Positions 50,602 through 58,145 of a stretch of 64,000 nucleotides of DNA are shown here, piece by piece (the stretch's first letter is position 1; every line of letters starts with the position of its first letter). The notes under the pieces were generated by a model. The model was not told the origin of the DNA. It ran no database searches and worked only from the letters and a program-made list of their open reading frames with translations. Source of the stretch: Saccharopolyspora ipomoeae (GTDB lineage Bacteria > Actinomycetota > Actinomycetes > Mycobacteriales > Pseudonocardiaceae); assembly GCF_029952525.1 (NCBI RefSeq), contig NZ_JASAOF010000007.1, positions 177,941 to 241,940 on the forward strand, in the 5' to 3' direction. A program made the translations under genes and the position numbers.

Positions 50602-51414
50602 TCAGGCGGCCGTCTGGGCCGGGACAGAGGTTTCGGTGGCCATCCGGGCACGGGCGGCGTCCAGCGCCGCGCGGGCGGTGTCGTAGCGGACGCCGAGCTT
50701 GCGGGGCGCTTCCCGGTAGGGCAGACCGCGCTTCCCGCCGGACTGCTGCAGCGCCTTGCGTTCGGCCTTCTCGGCGCGGGCGATCAGGTCCTCGGGCAGT
50801 GCCTCGGAAGCGTCCTCAGCCGCTTCCGGAAGCGCTTCCGGCTCCCCCGCCGAACCCTCGATGCCGGCATCGGGCGCAGCGGTCGGAAGTTCGCGCTGAG
50901 CTGCATCGGAAGCAGCGATCGGCGCTGTCTCGGGCGCTTCCGCGACCCCGAGCGAGGTCTCCGGAACCTCGGCCGACTCAGGCCGCTCGGCGGGCGTCTC
51001 CGGGCTCGTCTCGGAAGCAGTGTCGGCAGCGGTCGCATCCGCTTCCCGCCGGTGCCTGCTCAGCACCAGAGCGACCACGTGGGACAGCACCCACGCCAGC
51101 ACGACCGGCTCGGCGCCGACCAGAATCGCGGCCGGACCGGGCAGCACCGCGGCCTTGATGGCGTGCCAGGTATTGAGCACCAGCGCCGTGCCGCCGCCGA
51201 GAAACAGCGCCACCCAAGCCCAGCCCCGCACGTGGCGGTCGGCTCCGGGGTTAAGCACCTCGTTGAGCGCCAGCAGCGCCGCGACGTCGTTGGTGGCCGC
51301 GAACACGATTGCCAACTCGTGGCCCAGCAGCGGCTCTACAGCGTCGACCTGGCCGGCGAAGGACAGCGACAGCCCACCGAGCATCACCAGGAACAACCCG
51401 GACTTGCGGATCAT
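50602..51414 (-). CDS. SpdB-like membrane protein (DUF2637-type)
   Basis: A 270-residue protein. Four hydrophobic helices fill the first 125 residues (FLVMLGGLSLSFAGQ, HELAIVFAATNDVAALLALN, WAWVALFLGGGTALVL, VVLAWVLSHVVALVL). A long acidic Ala/Glu/Pro-rich linker and a C-terminal helix-turn-helix (YREAPRKLGVRYDTARAAL) follow. The design matches spread (Spd) proteins that move the element within recipient mycelium. ATG 51414 overlaps the gene upstream. Confidence 0.75.
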   Translation of the reverse strand: MIRKSGLFLVMLGGLSLSFAGQVDAVEPLLGHELAIVFAATNDVAALLALNEVLNPGADRHVRGWAWVALFLGGGTALVLNTWHAIKAAVLPGPAAILVGAEPVVLAWVLSHVVALVLSRHRREADATAADTASETSPETPAERPESAEVPETSLGVAEAPETAPIAASDAAQRELPTAAPDAGIEGSAGEPEALPEAAEDASEALPEDLIARAEKAERKALQQSGGKRGLPYREAPRKLGVRYDTARAALDAARARMATETSVPAQTAA

Positions 51415-51704
51415 CGACGACCACCTCGCCTCGACCGGTGGCGCCGCGGGTGGTCCACGTGCACGGTGCCGCGGCCCAGCGAGCGCAGCTCGCCGTGCAT
51501 CTGCACCTTCCACAGCCGCACCATGACCAGCGCCCACAGCGCGCACACCACAACCGGCACCAGCAACCACGTCCAGGCCCAGCCCGACAGGGCAAAGACC
51601 CACCAGCACAGCGCCCCCAGGCCGACCGGAAGCACCAGGAAGCGGAACAGCCGCCACAGCGCCCGGAACGGGAACGTCGCAACCTTCACCGCCGCCGCCA
51701 TCAC
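51411..51704 (-). CDS. small Spd-like membrane protein
   Basis: A 97-residue protein with two strong helices (FRFLVLPVGLGALCWWVFAL, WTWLLVPVVVCALWALVM) and a basic Arg/His tail. It is ATGA-coupled to the SpdB-like gene and to the gene before it. Likely part of the intramycelial spread module. Confidence 0.7.
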   Translation of the reverse strand: MMAAAVKVATFPFRALWRLFRFLVLPVGLGALCWWVFALSGWAWTWLLVPVVVCALWALVMVRLWKVQMHGELRSLGRGTVHVDHPRRHRSRRGGRR

Positions 51705-52090
51705 CGCTCACCCCCAGGGCGGTTGCGGTGACGCTCCACCCAGGCCATCGCCCACGAGTCGAGCTCTTCCTCGGGGCTCGACCAGCCGATCCCCGGGTCA
51801 GCCTCGAAGGCCATAGCGACCTCGACGGCCAGTCGCATGTTGCCCAGCTGCAGAGGGAGGGACCGCTGGAGCTCGTCGTTGGCGACCTGCCACTGGTCGA
51901 ACCGGAGCCGGATCGAGTTCGACTCCTCGTCGACCTCCGGGGCCGGACGGACGACCACACTGCCGCCGTTCACCTGGTGGGCAGGCGTAGCCAGCGTGTA
52001 CAACACCCCGCCAAGTTCGAAAGACGTGGACGGCAACCGCAGACCACCAGGCACGTGGTGCACGTTGACCAAGTTGACGTGAGCGCTCAT
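51701..52090 (-). CDS. hypothetical AICE protein
   Basis: A 129-residue soluble protein with a beta-rich first half and a helical acidic second half ending GWSSPEEELDSWAMAWVERH. Both ends overlap neighbours (ATGA). No family recognised. Confidence 0.65.
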   Translation of the reverse strand: MSAHVNLVNVHHVPGGLRLPSTSFELGGVLYTLATPAHQVNGGSVVVRPAPEVDEESNSIRLRFDQWQVANDELQRSLPLQLGNMRLAVEVAMAFEADPGIGWSSPEEELDSWAMAWVERHRNRPGGER

Positions 52091-52518
52091 GCCGCCTCAC
52101 CCCCAGCCAGCACAACCAGCCCCGGACGCAGCGGAACCACCTGCGCCACACGCGAAACCGCGCGGTACGTGTGCCCGACCGTCCGGCGAAGCTGCAACCG
52201 CACCAGGACCTCACGCTCGGCAGCCCGAGCCCGATCCAGCCGGCGCATGGCCAACTCGTCGGTGACCCCGGCATCCTCAGCGGCAAGAACCGCCGCCTCC
52301 GCCTCGACCACACGAGCCCCGGCCTCAATGACATCGGGATGGCTGGCCAGCGGGGTGAACTCCTCCGCCGTAAGGAAGTCCTCGCTCGGCTCCCCCACTC
52401 CACTCAGCGGGTCGTCCGCGAACTCCTCCGGCTCAACAGCACCGCGCAGCGCCTGCCGGACCCGCAGGGAGAAGAACTCCGGATCGACAACGTGGCGATT
52501 ACCAGGGGAAATATCCAT
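52087..52518 (-). CDS. hypothetical AICE protein, first gene of the leftward operon
   Basis: A 143-residue protein, helical in the middle (DVIEAGARVVEAEAAVLAAEDAG...). ATG 52518 is chosen because the promoter (TTGACA-18-TACTGT on the minus strand) ends about 40 bases upstream; a longer in-frame version would overlap that promoter. Function unknown. Confidence 0.65.
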   Translation of the reverse strand: MDISPGNRHVVDPEFFSLRVRQALRGAVEPEEFADDPLSGVGEPSEDFLTAEEFTPLASHPDVIEAGARVVEAEAAVLAAEDAGVTDELAMRRLDRARAAEREVLVRLQLRRTVGHTYRAVSRVAQVVPLRPGLVVLAGGEAA

Positions 52519-52532
52519 CGCAGTGTTCCTAA

Positions 52533-52617
52533 CTGTGTTGCGACAGCTTGACTGTTTGGAACAGTAGGGTGCCGCTGTGCGTTCTGTCAAGAGGTGTGTT
52601 GATACAGCGGTTAGGCT
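52533..52617. promoter_or_regulatory. divergent control region with three CTGT-n-ACAG operators
   Basis: Three related dyads: CTGTGTTGCGACAG (52533-52546), CTGTTTGGAACAG (52552-52564) and TGTTGATACAGC (52597-52608). The leftward promoter is TTGACA (complement of 52585-52590), an 18-base spacer and TACTGT (52561-52566), so the middle operator covers its -10. For the rightward gntR gene, TAGGCT at 52612-52617 stands seven bases before the GTG, suggesting a leaderless mRNA. This is the expected arrangement for a KorSA-type repressor controlling transfer genes and itself. Confidence 0.65.
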
Positions 52618-52623
52618 GGTGAC

Positions 52624-52989
52624 GTGGATCAGAACTTGGAGCGGCTAGGCAGCCGTGAACTGGCAGCGCAGCTTCGCGACCAGATCCTCGGCGGGAAACT
52701 CGCGCCGGGCTCGAAGCTGAGGTCGTACCGCGAGCTGGCAGCGGAGCATGACCTGGCCATCAACACCGTCCGGGAAGCTGTCCGCATCCTTGAACAGGAG
52801 GGACGCGTCATAATCCGGCACGGAAGCGGCGCGTACGTCGCCGAGACGGGGACGAGGACCCCCGAGGACCAACTTCGCGACCTCCGCAGCGAGCTGGAGG
52901 ACGTTCGTCGGCAGCTCCGGAAGGCGACGTCCGCGCTCAGCGCCACCGAGGAACGCCTCACCGAGGCGATGGAGCGTCTGTCGCGGTAG
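52624..52989 (+). CDS. GntR-family repressor (KorSA-like)
   Basis: A 121-residue protein: winged helix-turn-helix (LAAQLRDQILGGKLAPGSKL, EHDLAINTVREAVRILEQEG, IIRHGSGAYVAE) followed only by a coiled coil (LRDLRSELEDVRRQLRKAT...). It has no ligand-binding domain, as in KorSA of pSAM2, which silences transfer genes. It probably binds the three dyads directly upstream. Confidence 0.88.
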   Translation: MDQNLERLGSRELAAQLRDQILGGKLAPGSKLRSYRELAAEHDLAINTVREAVRILEQEGRVIIRHGSGAYVAETGTRTPEDQLRDLRSELEDVRRQLRKATSALSATEERLTEAMERLSR

Positions 52990-53068
52990 CTCGTTTCGTT
53001 CCTGCATGCCAACAAGTTCACGCCACCTCAGAGGACGTTCACAGGGGCATTCCGTGGCCACTTGTAGA

Positions 53069-53123
53069 CGTCCTGCAGCTCCGATAGCGTCCTAAAGCGT
53101 CCCGATCCGTCCCACAAACGTCC
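53069..53123. promoter_or_regulatory. five CGTCC repeats at helical spacing
   Basis: CGTCC occurs at 53069, 53088, 53098, 53108 and 53119, i.e. at intervals of 19, 10, 10 and 11 bases, all on one face of the helix. A single GGACG (the inverse) is at 53034. The array ends 13 bases before the HTH gene, whose ATG is preceded by GAGGTGG. It is likely an operator for that protein or another element regulator. Confidence 0.5.
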
Positions 53124-53135
53124 CTGAGGTGGCGA

Positions 53136-53879
53136 ATGCCGAACGACCGCCTACGGGCCGCTATACGAGCGGCTGGACTCGCTATTGAGGATGTAGCGAA
53201 GGAAATACGCGTCAATCCGAAGACGGTCAAGCGCTGGGTCAAAGAGGACGGCCGCATACCGCACCCGACGAACCGGCAGGACATCTCGAAACTGGTTGGG
53301 GTCGACGAGGTCCACCTGTGGCCCGCACTCGCCGATGACCTCAACACCAGGCCGACGACGGACACGGAGTTGGTCCACCTCTACCCGACGCGCTCGGCCG
53401 TGCCCTTCTCGGTCTGGACAGAGCTGATCGCGGGGGTCAAGGAACAGCTCGATGTGCTCGTCTTCTCAGGCCAGTTCCTGGTGGAGCAGCACAACATCTT
53501 GCCGGTGATCCGCGAAAAGGCTTCCCAGGGTGTGAAGTTCCGGTTCGCTGTCGGCGATGAAACGGCGACCGCAGTTACTCAACGCGCGATGGAGGAAGGC
53601 ACGACAGGCGGCCTTCAAGGCCGGATCCAGATGATGCGCCGGTACCTTGCAGAGGTCGCCTCACTGCCCAATGTCGAGGTGCGCACACACGGGACGATCC
53701 TGTACAACTCGCTCTACCGATTCGACGGCGACCTGCTGGTCAATGGCCACGCCTTCGGTGCCCTGGCCGGCCAGAACCCAGTCCTTCACATCCGTAAAAT
53801 CCCGGGCGGCTTGATGTGGGATCACTACATGAAATCGTTCGATCGCGTGTGGGAACAAGCCCTACCTGAGGCAGCTTGA
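53136..53879 (+). CDS. HTH regulator with PLD-like C-terminal domain (DUF5919-type)
   Basis: A 247-residue protein. Residues 1-60 form a Cro/C1-like helix-turn-helix (AIEDVAKEIRVNPKTVKRWVKEDG). The rest resembles the phospholipase-D-like sensor fold (LDVLVFSGQFLVEQHNILPVIREKASQGVKFRFAVGD) without an intact HxK nuclease motif. This family is common beside Nudix genes in actinobacterial mobile elements. It may sense a nucleotide-like signal processed by the Nudix protein encoded next (inference). Confidence 0.8.
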   Translation: MPNDRLRAAIRAAGLAIEDVAKEIRVNPKTVKRWVKEDGRIPHPTNRQDISKLVGVDEVHLWPALADDLNTRPTTDTELVHLYPTRSAVPFSVWTELIAGVKEQLDVLVFSGQFLVEQHNILPVIREKASQGVKFRFAVGDETATAVTQRAMEEGTTGGLQGRIQMMRRYLAEVASLPNVEVRTHGTILYNSLYRFDGDLLVNGHAFGALAGQNPVLHIRKIPGGLMWDHYMKSFDRVWEQALPEAA

Positions 53880-53891
53880 GGAGACGCCGTT

Positions 53892-54368
53892 TTGGCTCGT
53901 ATCGACTACTTCAACGACCCCTCGGCCCCGGCGCCCAACTCGGTCGTGCCCTCCGTGACTGCAGCCGTCCGCAACGACGCGGGCGAGCTCCTCCTGATCC
54001 ACAAGATTGACAACGACTTGTGGGCGCTGCCAGGCGGCGGGCACGACGCCGGCGAGTACCTGACGGAAACCGTAGTCCGGGAGGTTCGGGAGGAGACGGG
54101 GCTGCAGGTGGAGCCGATTCGACTGGTCGGCATGTACACCAACCCGAACCACGTGATGGCGTACGACGACGGGGAAGTACGTCAGCAGTTCTCGTTGTGC
54201 TTCGAGTGCAAGTGGACCGGCGGAGAGCCGCGCGAGGATGGCAGCGAAACGAAAGAGGTCCGCTGGGTCTCCCCAGCGGACCTCGACAAACTCACGATCC
54301 ACCCGTCGATGCGCTTGCGTATCGATCACGCACTGGAGTCGGGGCGTACGGAGCCGTACCTCGGCTAG
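53892..54368 (+). CDS. Nudix hydrolase (Pif-like)
   Basis: A 158-residue Nudix protein with an intact box, from GGHDAGEYLTETVV to REVREETGLQ. The TTG start lies 12 bases after the regulator's stop. In pSAM2 the Nudix protein Pif blocks redundant transfer between element-bearing cells, and a similar immunity role is the best guess here. The substrate is unknown. Confidence 0.88.
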   Translation: MARIDYFNDPSAPAPNSVVPSVTAAVRNDAGELLLIHKIDNDLWALPGGGHDAGEYLTETVVREVREETGLQVEPIRLVGMYTNPNHVMAYDDGEVRQQFSLCFECKWTGGEPREDGSETKEVRWVSPADLDKLTIHPSMRLRIDHALESGRTEPYLG

Positions 54369-54916
54369 ACCTCGCCGAGACGCACCTGGGTACGCGCAAC
54401 AGCTTCTCCGATGACTGGACGCGCCTTGGTCCACGTCTTGTGTACCGGGTCATCGGGCGAGTACCGGCTGAGGATCTCGTCCATGCGTTCGTCATAGGTG
54501 AATCGCTGACCTGCAGGACCAGTCGTCAAGTCAGCCGCTACGAGGGCGTCCAGCAGGGGCGAGTCCTCGAACGGGAACTCGGCCAGCTCGGAGGCCAGCC
54601 CTCGCTCTGCAGCTTCGAAGCGAGCTCCTGAGTGATGCGCGACGAGATTCACGATCACCTCAGGCCAACCGTTGTCCCGCAGGTAGCGCGCCCCATCGAG
54701 GGGGTGGAACTGCGTGTGACCGATCTCCGGCGCGTATCCGATGTCGTGCAGCCAAGCGGCGGCTACGAGGGTGTCCTGGTCTTCTTCGCGAACAGCGGCT
54801 TTCAGCTCATGCGCACGCTCTGCCACGGCCTGCACGTGAAGCCAACGACGTCCAAGCGGTTTGACGAGGCGTTCTGCGAGCTCAAAGGCTGCAGCTGGAG
54901 TCGCTCCCATGTACAC
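54365..54916 (-). CDS. HD-domain phosphohydrolase
   Basis: A 183-residue HD protein: HVQAVAERAHEL, metal-binding AAAWLHDIGYAPEIGHTQFHPLDGA and LVAHHSGARFEA. It overlaps the Nudix gene by four bases tail-to-tail. HD enzymes cleave phosphate from nucleotides, including cyclic ones, and often accompany Nudix genes in such elements. The ATG two codons later is an equally good start. Confidence 0.85.
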   Translation of the reverse strand: MYMGATPAAAFELAERLVKPLGRRWLHVQAVAERAHELKAAVREEDQDTLVAAAWLHDIGYAPEIGHTQFHPLDGARYLRDNGWPEVIVNLVAHHSGARFEAAERGLASELAEFPFEDSPLLDALVAADLTTGPAGQRFTYDERMDEILSRYSPDDPVHKTWTKARPVIGEAVARTQVRLGEV

Positions 54917-55042
54917 CGACCCTACAGAGCCAGGCGCATGCTGGTACCCAAATCACCGTCGAGGAGCGCGGGGTTCGCTATCCAGGGCGACACGTGCCCC
55001 AATGAGCTATCGCCGGTGGCGGGGCCGGGAGAAGATCGCTGC

Positions 55043-55378
55043 ATGAGCTCGACGAATCTGATCGACACCGAGCGCGCCGCACTCGACCGGGCCGCGCAGC
55101 GCCAAACCACCAGCGCGCTTGCGGAAATGCTGGTCGAAGCCGACCGGCTGGGACTGCCACCCCTGACCTGGACCATCTCGTCGGGCTTGTCCCGCACCCT
55201 GGCGGGTCACGTGCCGGACGTCGACCCCGACCCGCACGCGACCCTGCGGGCATGGGCGGCCTTCTGCGACCTGGGGATGCCCAAACCGCACCGCGCGGTC
55301 GGGCACTGCCCGCACGACGAAGAGGTCGTCATCTCGGTCGAATACGACCCCGATATCCAGGACCCACCGCAGCGCTGA
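55043..55378 (+). CDS. hypothetical small protein
   Basis: A 111-residue soluble protein with a helical first part (AALDRAAQRQTTSALAEMLVEAD) and TWTISSGLSRTLAGHV. It has GGGAGAAG upstream of the ATG. No family recognised; the composition is normal for the element. Confidence 0.6.
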   Translation: MSSTNLIDTERAALDRAAQRQTTSALAEMLVEADRLGLPPLTWTISSGLSRTLAGHVPDVDPDPHATLRAWAAFCDLGMPKPHRAVGHCPHDEEVVISVEYDPDIQDPPQR

Positions 55379-55398
55379 CCCCGGCCGATCCGCCGAGT

Positions 55399-55436
55399 GC
55401 GCTCACCTTCACACCGGTCGGTGCAGAGGTGAGCGC
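55399..55436. terminator. bidirectional terminator
   Basis: GCGCTCACCT / AGGTGAGCGC is a 10-bp perfect stem with an inner CACC-GGTC-GGTG hairpin, placed between two convergent genes. Confidence 0.75.
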
Positions 55437-55451
55437 TCGCCGGTCAGGAGG

Positions 55452-55931
55452 TCACGGGGACCAGGGCTTGGCGGTGGTGTTGTGGCGATGCCGGAAAGCC
55501 CCGGCGAGGCGGATGGATACGGCCCGGACCTGTTCTGCCCAGGCGTCGAACACCTGCAGTGGCGAGGTGCTGGTGTGCTCGTTCCACAGCCCCACCACGG
55601 ACTCGCGCGCGATGATCTCGCCCAGCACCGACCGGACCGGCTCGCTGCAGCCGGCGGCGACGTTGAAGGCGATCAGCGGCAGATCCATCGCGTCGGCGAA
55701 GGCGTCCCCGTTAACGTGGGGCTCCTCCAGCCATTCGCCAGCGCCGGCGATGTGCTGTCCCAGCCCGTGTAGCGCGAGGCGCTCTTCGGCAGCGTCCAAG
55801 GCCTTCTTCTGGTCCTCGGTGTGGTGCCGCACGCCGCACTTGTTGTCGTCGTCGGACCAGACCAACAAGCTGGCCAGGTCAATCAGCTGCGTCAGGTCGG
55901 TGCGCACGTCGTTCCTGATTCCAAGATCCAT
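55452..55931 (-). CDS. hypothetical protein
   Basis: A 159-residue, largely helical protein (VRTDLTQLIDLASLLVWSDDD, EDQKKALDAAEERLALHGLG). No family recognised. A TACGCT six bases before the ATG could be the -10 of a leaderless transcript. Confidence 0.6.
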   Translation of the reverse strand: MDLGIRNDVRTDLTQLIDLASLLVWSDDDNKCGVRHHTEDQKKALDAAEERLALHGLGQHIAGAGEWLEEPHVNGDAFADAMDLPLIAFNVAAGCSEPVRSVLGEIIARESVVGLWNEHTSTSPLQVFDAWAEQVRAVSIRLAGAFRHRHNTTAKPWSP

Positions 55932-55988
55932 ATGCAGAGCGTAACCGCGATAGGTGACACTCCGTGGCGATTTCTGGCTGAGTGCTGG

Positions 55989-56395
55989 TCACGAGACCTG
56001 GTCGTCGGCGCCCCGCATGTGCTGGCACCACTGGGGCTGTGGCGTTCCTGGCCAGACGCCGGCCTGCGCGAAACCCTGTGCCTCGGTGGTGGCGTCGATG
56101 ACCGTGGTCGACCACGTGTAGCCGGGTGCTCGGCGGTGGCGGCCTCAACCAAGCAGCGGGCCAGCCACAGACGCCGGTACGGGGGATCGACCCTCACGTG
56201 CTCGATCAGCCCCTCCTGGCACTGCTCACATATCCGCACATGCAGGTCGCCAACCGGGAGCCCGTCGAGCAACACGTCGAGGCGCGCCACGCCTGCCGGC
56301 ACCGCGGCCGGCACGCGCACGATCTCCACGACGGCGGACTCCCACCGCTGCACACCCCCACGGCGTCCATCATCAGCTGGTAACCACTCGTGCAC
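55989..56395 (-). pseudogene. GNAT-like gene with a 1-base deletion (copy A)
   Basis: The reading frame from GTG 56395 encodes VHEWLPADDGRR..., LDVLLDGLPVGDLHVRICEQC and HVRVDPPYRRLWLARCLVEA, a small GNAT-like pattern. At about 56123 one base is missing relative to the related copy at 59797. The other frame continues as GYTWSTTVIDATTEAQGFAQ and ends at 55989. Restoring one base would give one continuous protein of about 136 residues. A programmed shift or a sequencing error would look the same. Confidence 0.65.
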
Positions 56396-56475
56396 ACCTC
56401 GACTCGCCCTCGTGGCCGCGAGACCGGTAGGAAGTGATGATCGCCGAGCCCGTCGTGGCACGGTGTCCCGCGGTG

Positions 56476-56682
56476 CTACCTGGGCCGCCGGTCTTCGTCA
56501 GGAATGTGCTGGCTGTTGAAGATCAGGTTCTCGTCTCCGTGGCCAGCGGCGTCGCACACACGGCACCGCCAGGTCCGGTGTCCCCCGTTACGGGCACCAC
56601 TGCACTGGCACGGATACCAGCCCACGAGCATCCGGCCGGGCCCCAGTGTGTGGCCTTCGGGACAGGACAGCGGCGCACTCAC
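56476..56682 (-). CDS. small zinc-finger-like protein
   Basis: A 68-residue protein: CPEGHTLGPGRMLVGWYPCQC, then CRVCDAAG, giving a probable four-Cys zinc site. GTG 56682 is used. It lies just upstream of the broken GNAT gene on the same strand and may have been its partner. Confidence 0.6.
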   Translation of the reverse strand: MSAPLSCPEGHTLGPGRMLVGWYPCQCSGARNGGHRTWRCRVCDAAGHGDENLIFNSQHIPDEDRRPR

Positions 56683-56751
56683 GCCCTCAGTTTGCCCCGG
56701 TTCGGACAACTGCGGGACAGCTGGGACGGACAGGTCGCCGGGACACCGGGG

Positions 56752-56895
56752 CTATTTGCGCCGCTCATCGATCTTGGACTCAACGCACAGACGCTGCATC
56801 CACTCGGCGGCCTCTTCCCGGGTGTCGAAGGGCTCACTGATCGTTTGCCAGCCGTCAGTGGTGGCAACCGTGCGGATTTGGACGAGGTACTTCAT
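56752..56895 (-). CDS. 47-residue hypothetical protein
   Basis: ATG 56895 follows a strong GAGGGGGGAG. The peptide starts MKYLVQIRTVATTDGWQTI and continues EPFDTREEAAEWMQRLC...; the pattern is one beta strand pair and an amphipathic helix. Size and strong ribosome binding site support a real gene. Function unknown. Confidence 0.6.
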   Translation of the reverse strand: MKYLVQIRTVATTDGWQTISEPFDTREEAAEWMQRLCVESKIDERRK

Positions 56896-57078
56896 GGCTC
56901 CCCCCTCGGGGGTGGTGGGAACAACGTGGTTGGGCAGTCCCCTGTATCTCTTGCCGCAGGGCTACCCCCCGCCAGACAGTGAGGTCGCGCAGTGTGGCGT
57001 CGATCTTGTCCAGCAGCTGCGGTCCTGCACGCAGTGCCGTTCCTGTCCTCAACTTCCGGTGCTCGGTAACTTATGTGT

Positions 57079-57789
57079 ATGACACGCAGGGTGCTTGATC
57101 GCCAGCCGGAACTACGGAAGGGCGCCTTCTGCTGCCCGCACTGTGATGTCTACGCCAGCCAGGATTGGGGCACGCTCACGACGCTGATCAGGAATGCGCC
57201 CCACCGCGTGGAGGAAAAGCAGCTCCCAGACGGCCAGAGCCGCGAGATGTGGTCTGCGGCGACCTGCCGCCAATGCGGGAAGGTGTCAATCTGGCGCGAG
57301 AGCCAGATGATATTTCCCCTGAGCAGGGTGGGTGGACCACCACACGAAGCCATGCCGGAATCGGTGCGGGAGATATACGAGGAAGCACGTGCCGTGGCGG
57401 CGGTGTCACGGCGTGCCGGGGCCGGGTTGGCTCGGGCTGCGCTCGAGCGGGTGATGAAGGAACTCGATCCCCAGGCTCCGAAGAAGACATCTCTAGAGCA
57501 GCGCGTTGACCGCCTGGCTTCAAAGGTGCCGTCGCACCTCACACAGCTGCTGGATGTAGTCCGGTATACGGGTAACGGAGCTTTGCACCCAGACGACGAG
57601 CCCGGTGAACTCGTGGTGCTTGCACTAGATGATGAGGAGGGCCCGGCGCTCCTGGAGCTGTTCCTGGAGGCCGTTAACCAGCTTGTCGATGAGCTGATCA
57701 CAAAACCGGACCGCGCCAACAGCTTGTTCAACAAGCTCCCCGAAGGCGTCCTCAGACGAATTGACCAACGCGGGCAAGCTGAGACGTAG
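57079..57789 (+). CDS. zinc-ribbon plus DUF4145-like protein
   Basis: A 236-residue protein. The N-terminus holds CCPHC and CRQC, a zinc ribbon. From about 110 on, SRRAGAGLARAALERVMKEL... LLDVVRYTGNGALHPDDEP is the DUF4145 pattern. This domain is frequently found in or beside restriction and other defence genes. ATG 57079 is used; another ATG lies two codons upstream. No nuclease is adjacent. Confidence 0.7.
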   Translation: MTRRVLDRQPELRKGAFCCPHCDVYASQDWGTLTTLIRNAPHRVEEKQLPDGQSREMWSAATCRQCGKVSIWRESQMIFPLSRVGGPPHEAMPESVREIYEEARAVAAVSRRAGAGLARAALERVMKELDPQAPKKTSLEQRVDRLASKVPSHLTQLLDVVRYTGNGALHPDDEPGELVVLALDDEEGPALLELFLEAVNQLVDELITKPDRANSLFNKLPEGVLRRIDQRGQAET

Positions 57790-58080
57790 CTCGATGACCT
57801 GCTGTTTTGCGAGCCGCGACAATGCTTACTAGACGGAGTTCGGTGTCACCACCACCGGAACGAAGACCTAGCGAGTGGATCAGGCGAGATCGATGTCGGT
57901 GACCTCGTCCAGCCAAGAGGTCCACGCGCATGGCGTTGGCGGATGTCGCTCCCGATCGTCACCCGAAGTGTGGGGCGGATGAGCCTGGATGCGTTCGAAC
58001 ATGAGGTCTATATTGTCCTTGTGTGCCCCGATAGCACACCCGTTCATCGAGGTAGGGGAAGTGCCGACGGTGAACACGAC

Positions 58081-58119
58081 AGCGCCCCGCACCACCTGAT
58101 CAAGGCAGCGCGGGGCGCT
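58081..58119 (-). terminator. terminator downstream of the Ku gene
   Basis: AGCGCCCCGC / GCGGGGCGCT is a 10-bp stem with a 19-base loop, 27 bases beyond the Ku stop on the minus strand. A smaller hairpin GTGTGC-CCCGATA-GCACAC lies at 58021-58039. Confidence 0.6.
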
Positions 58120-58145
58120 TCGTCGTCCGATCGCCCCTGCCGCCT

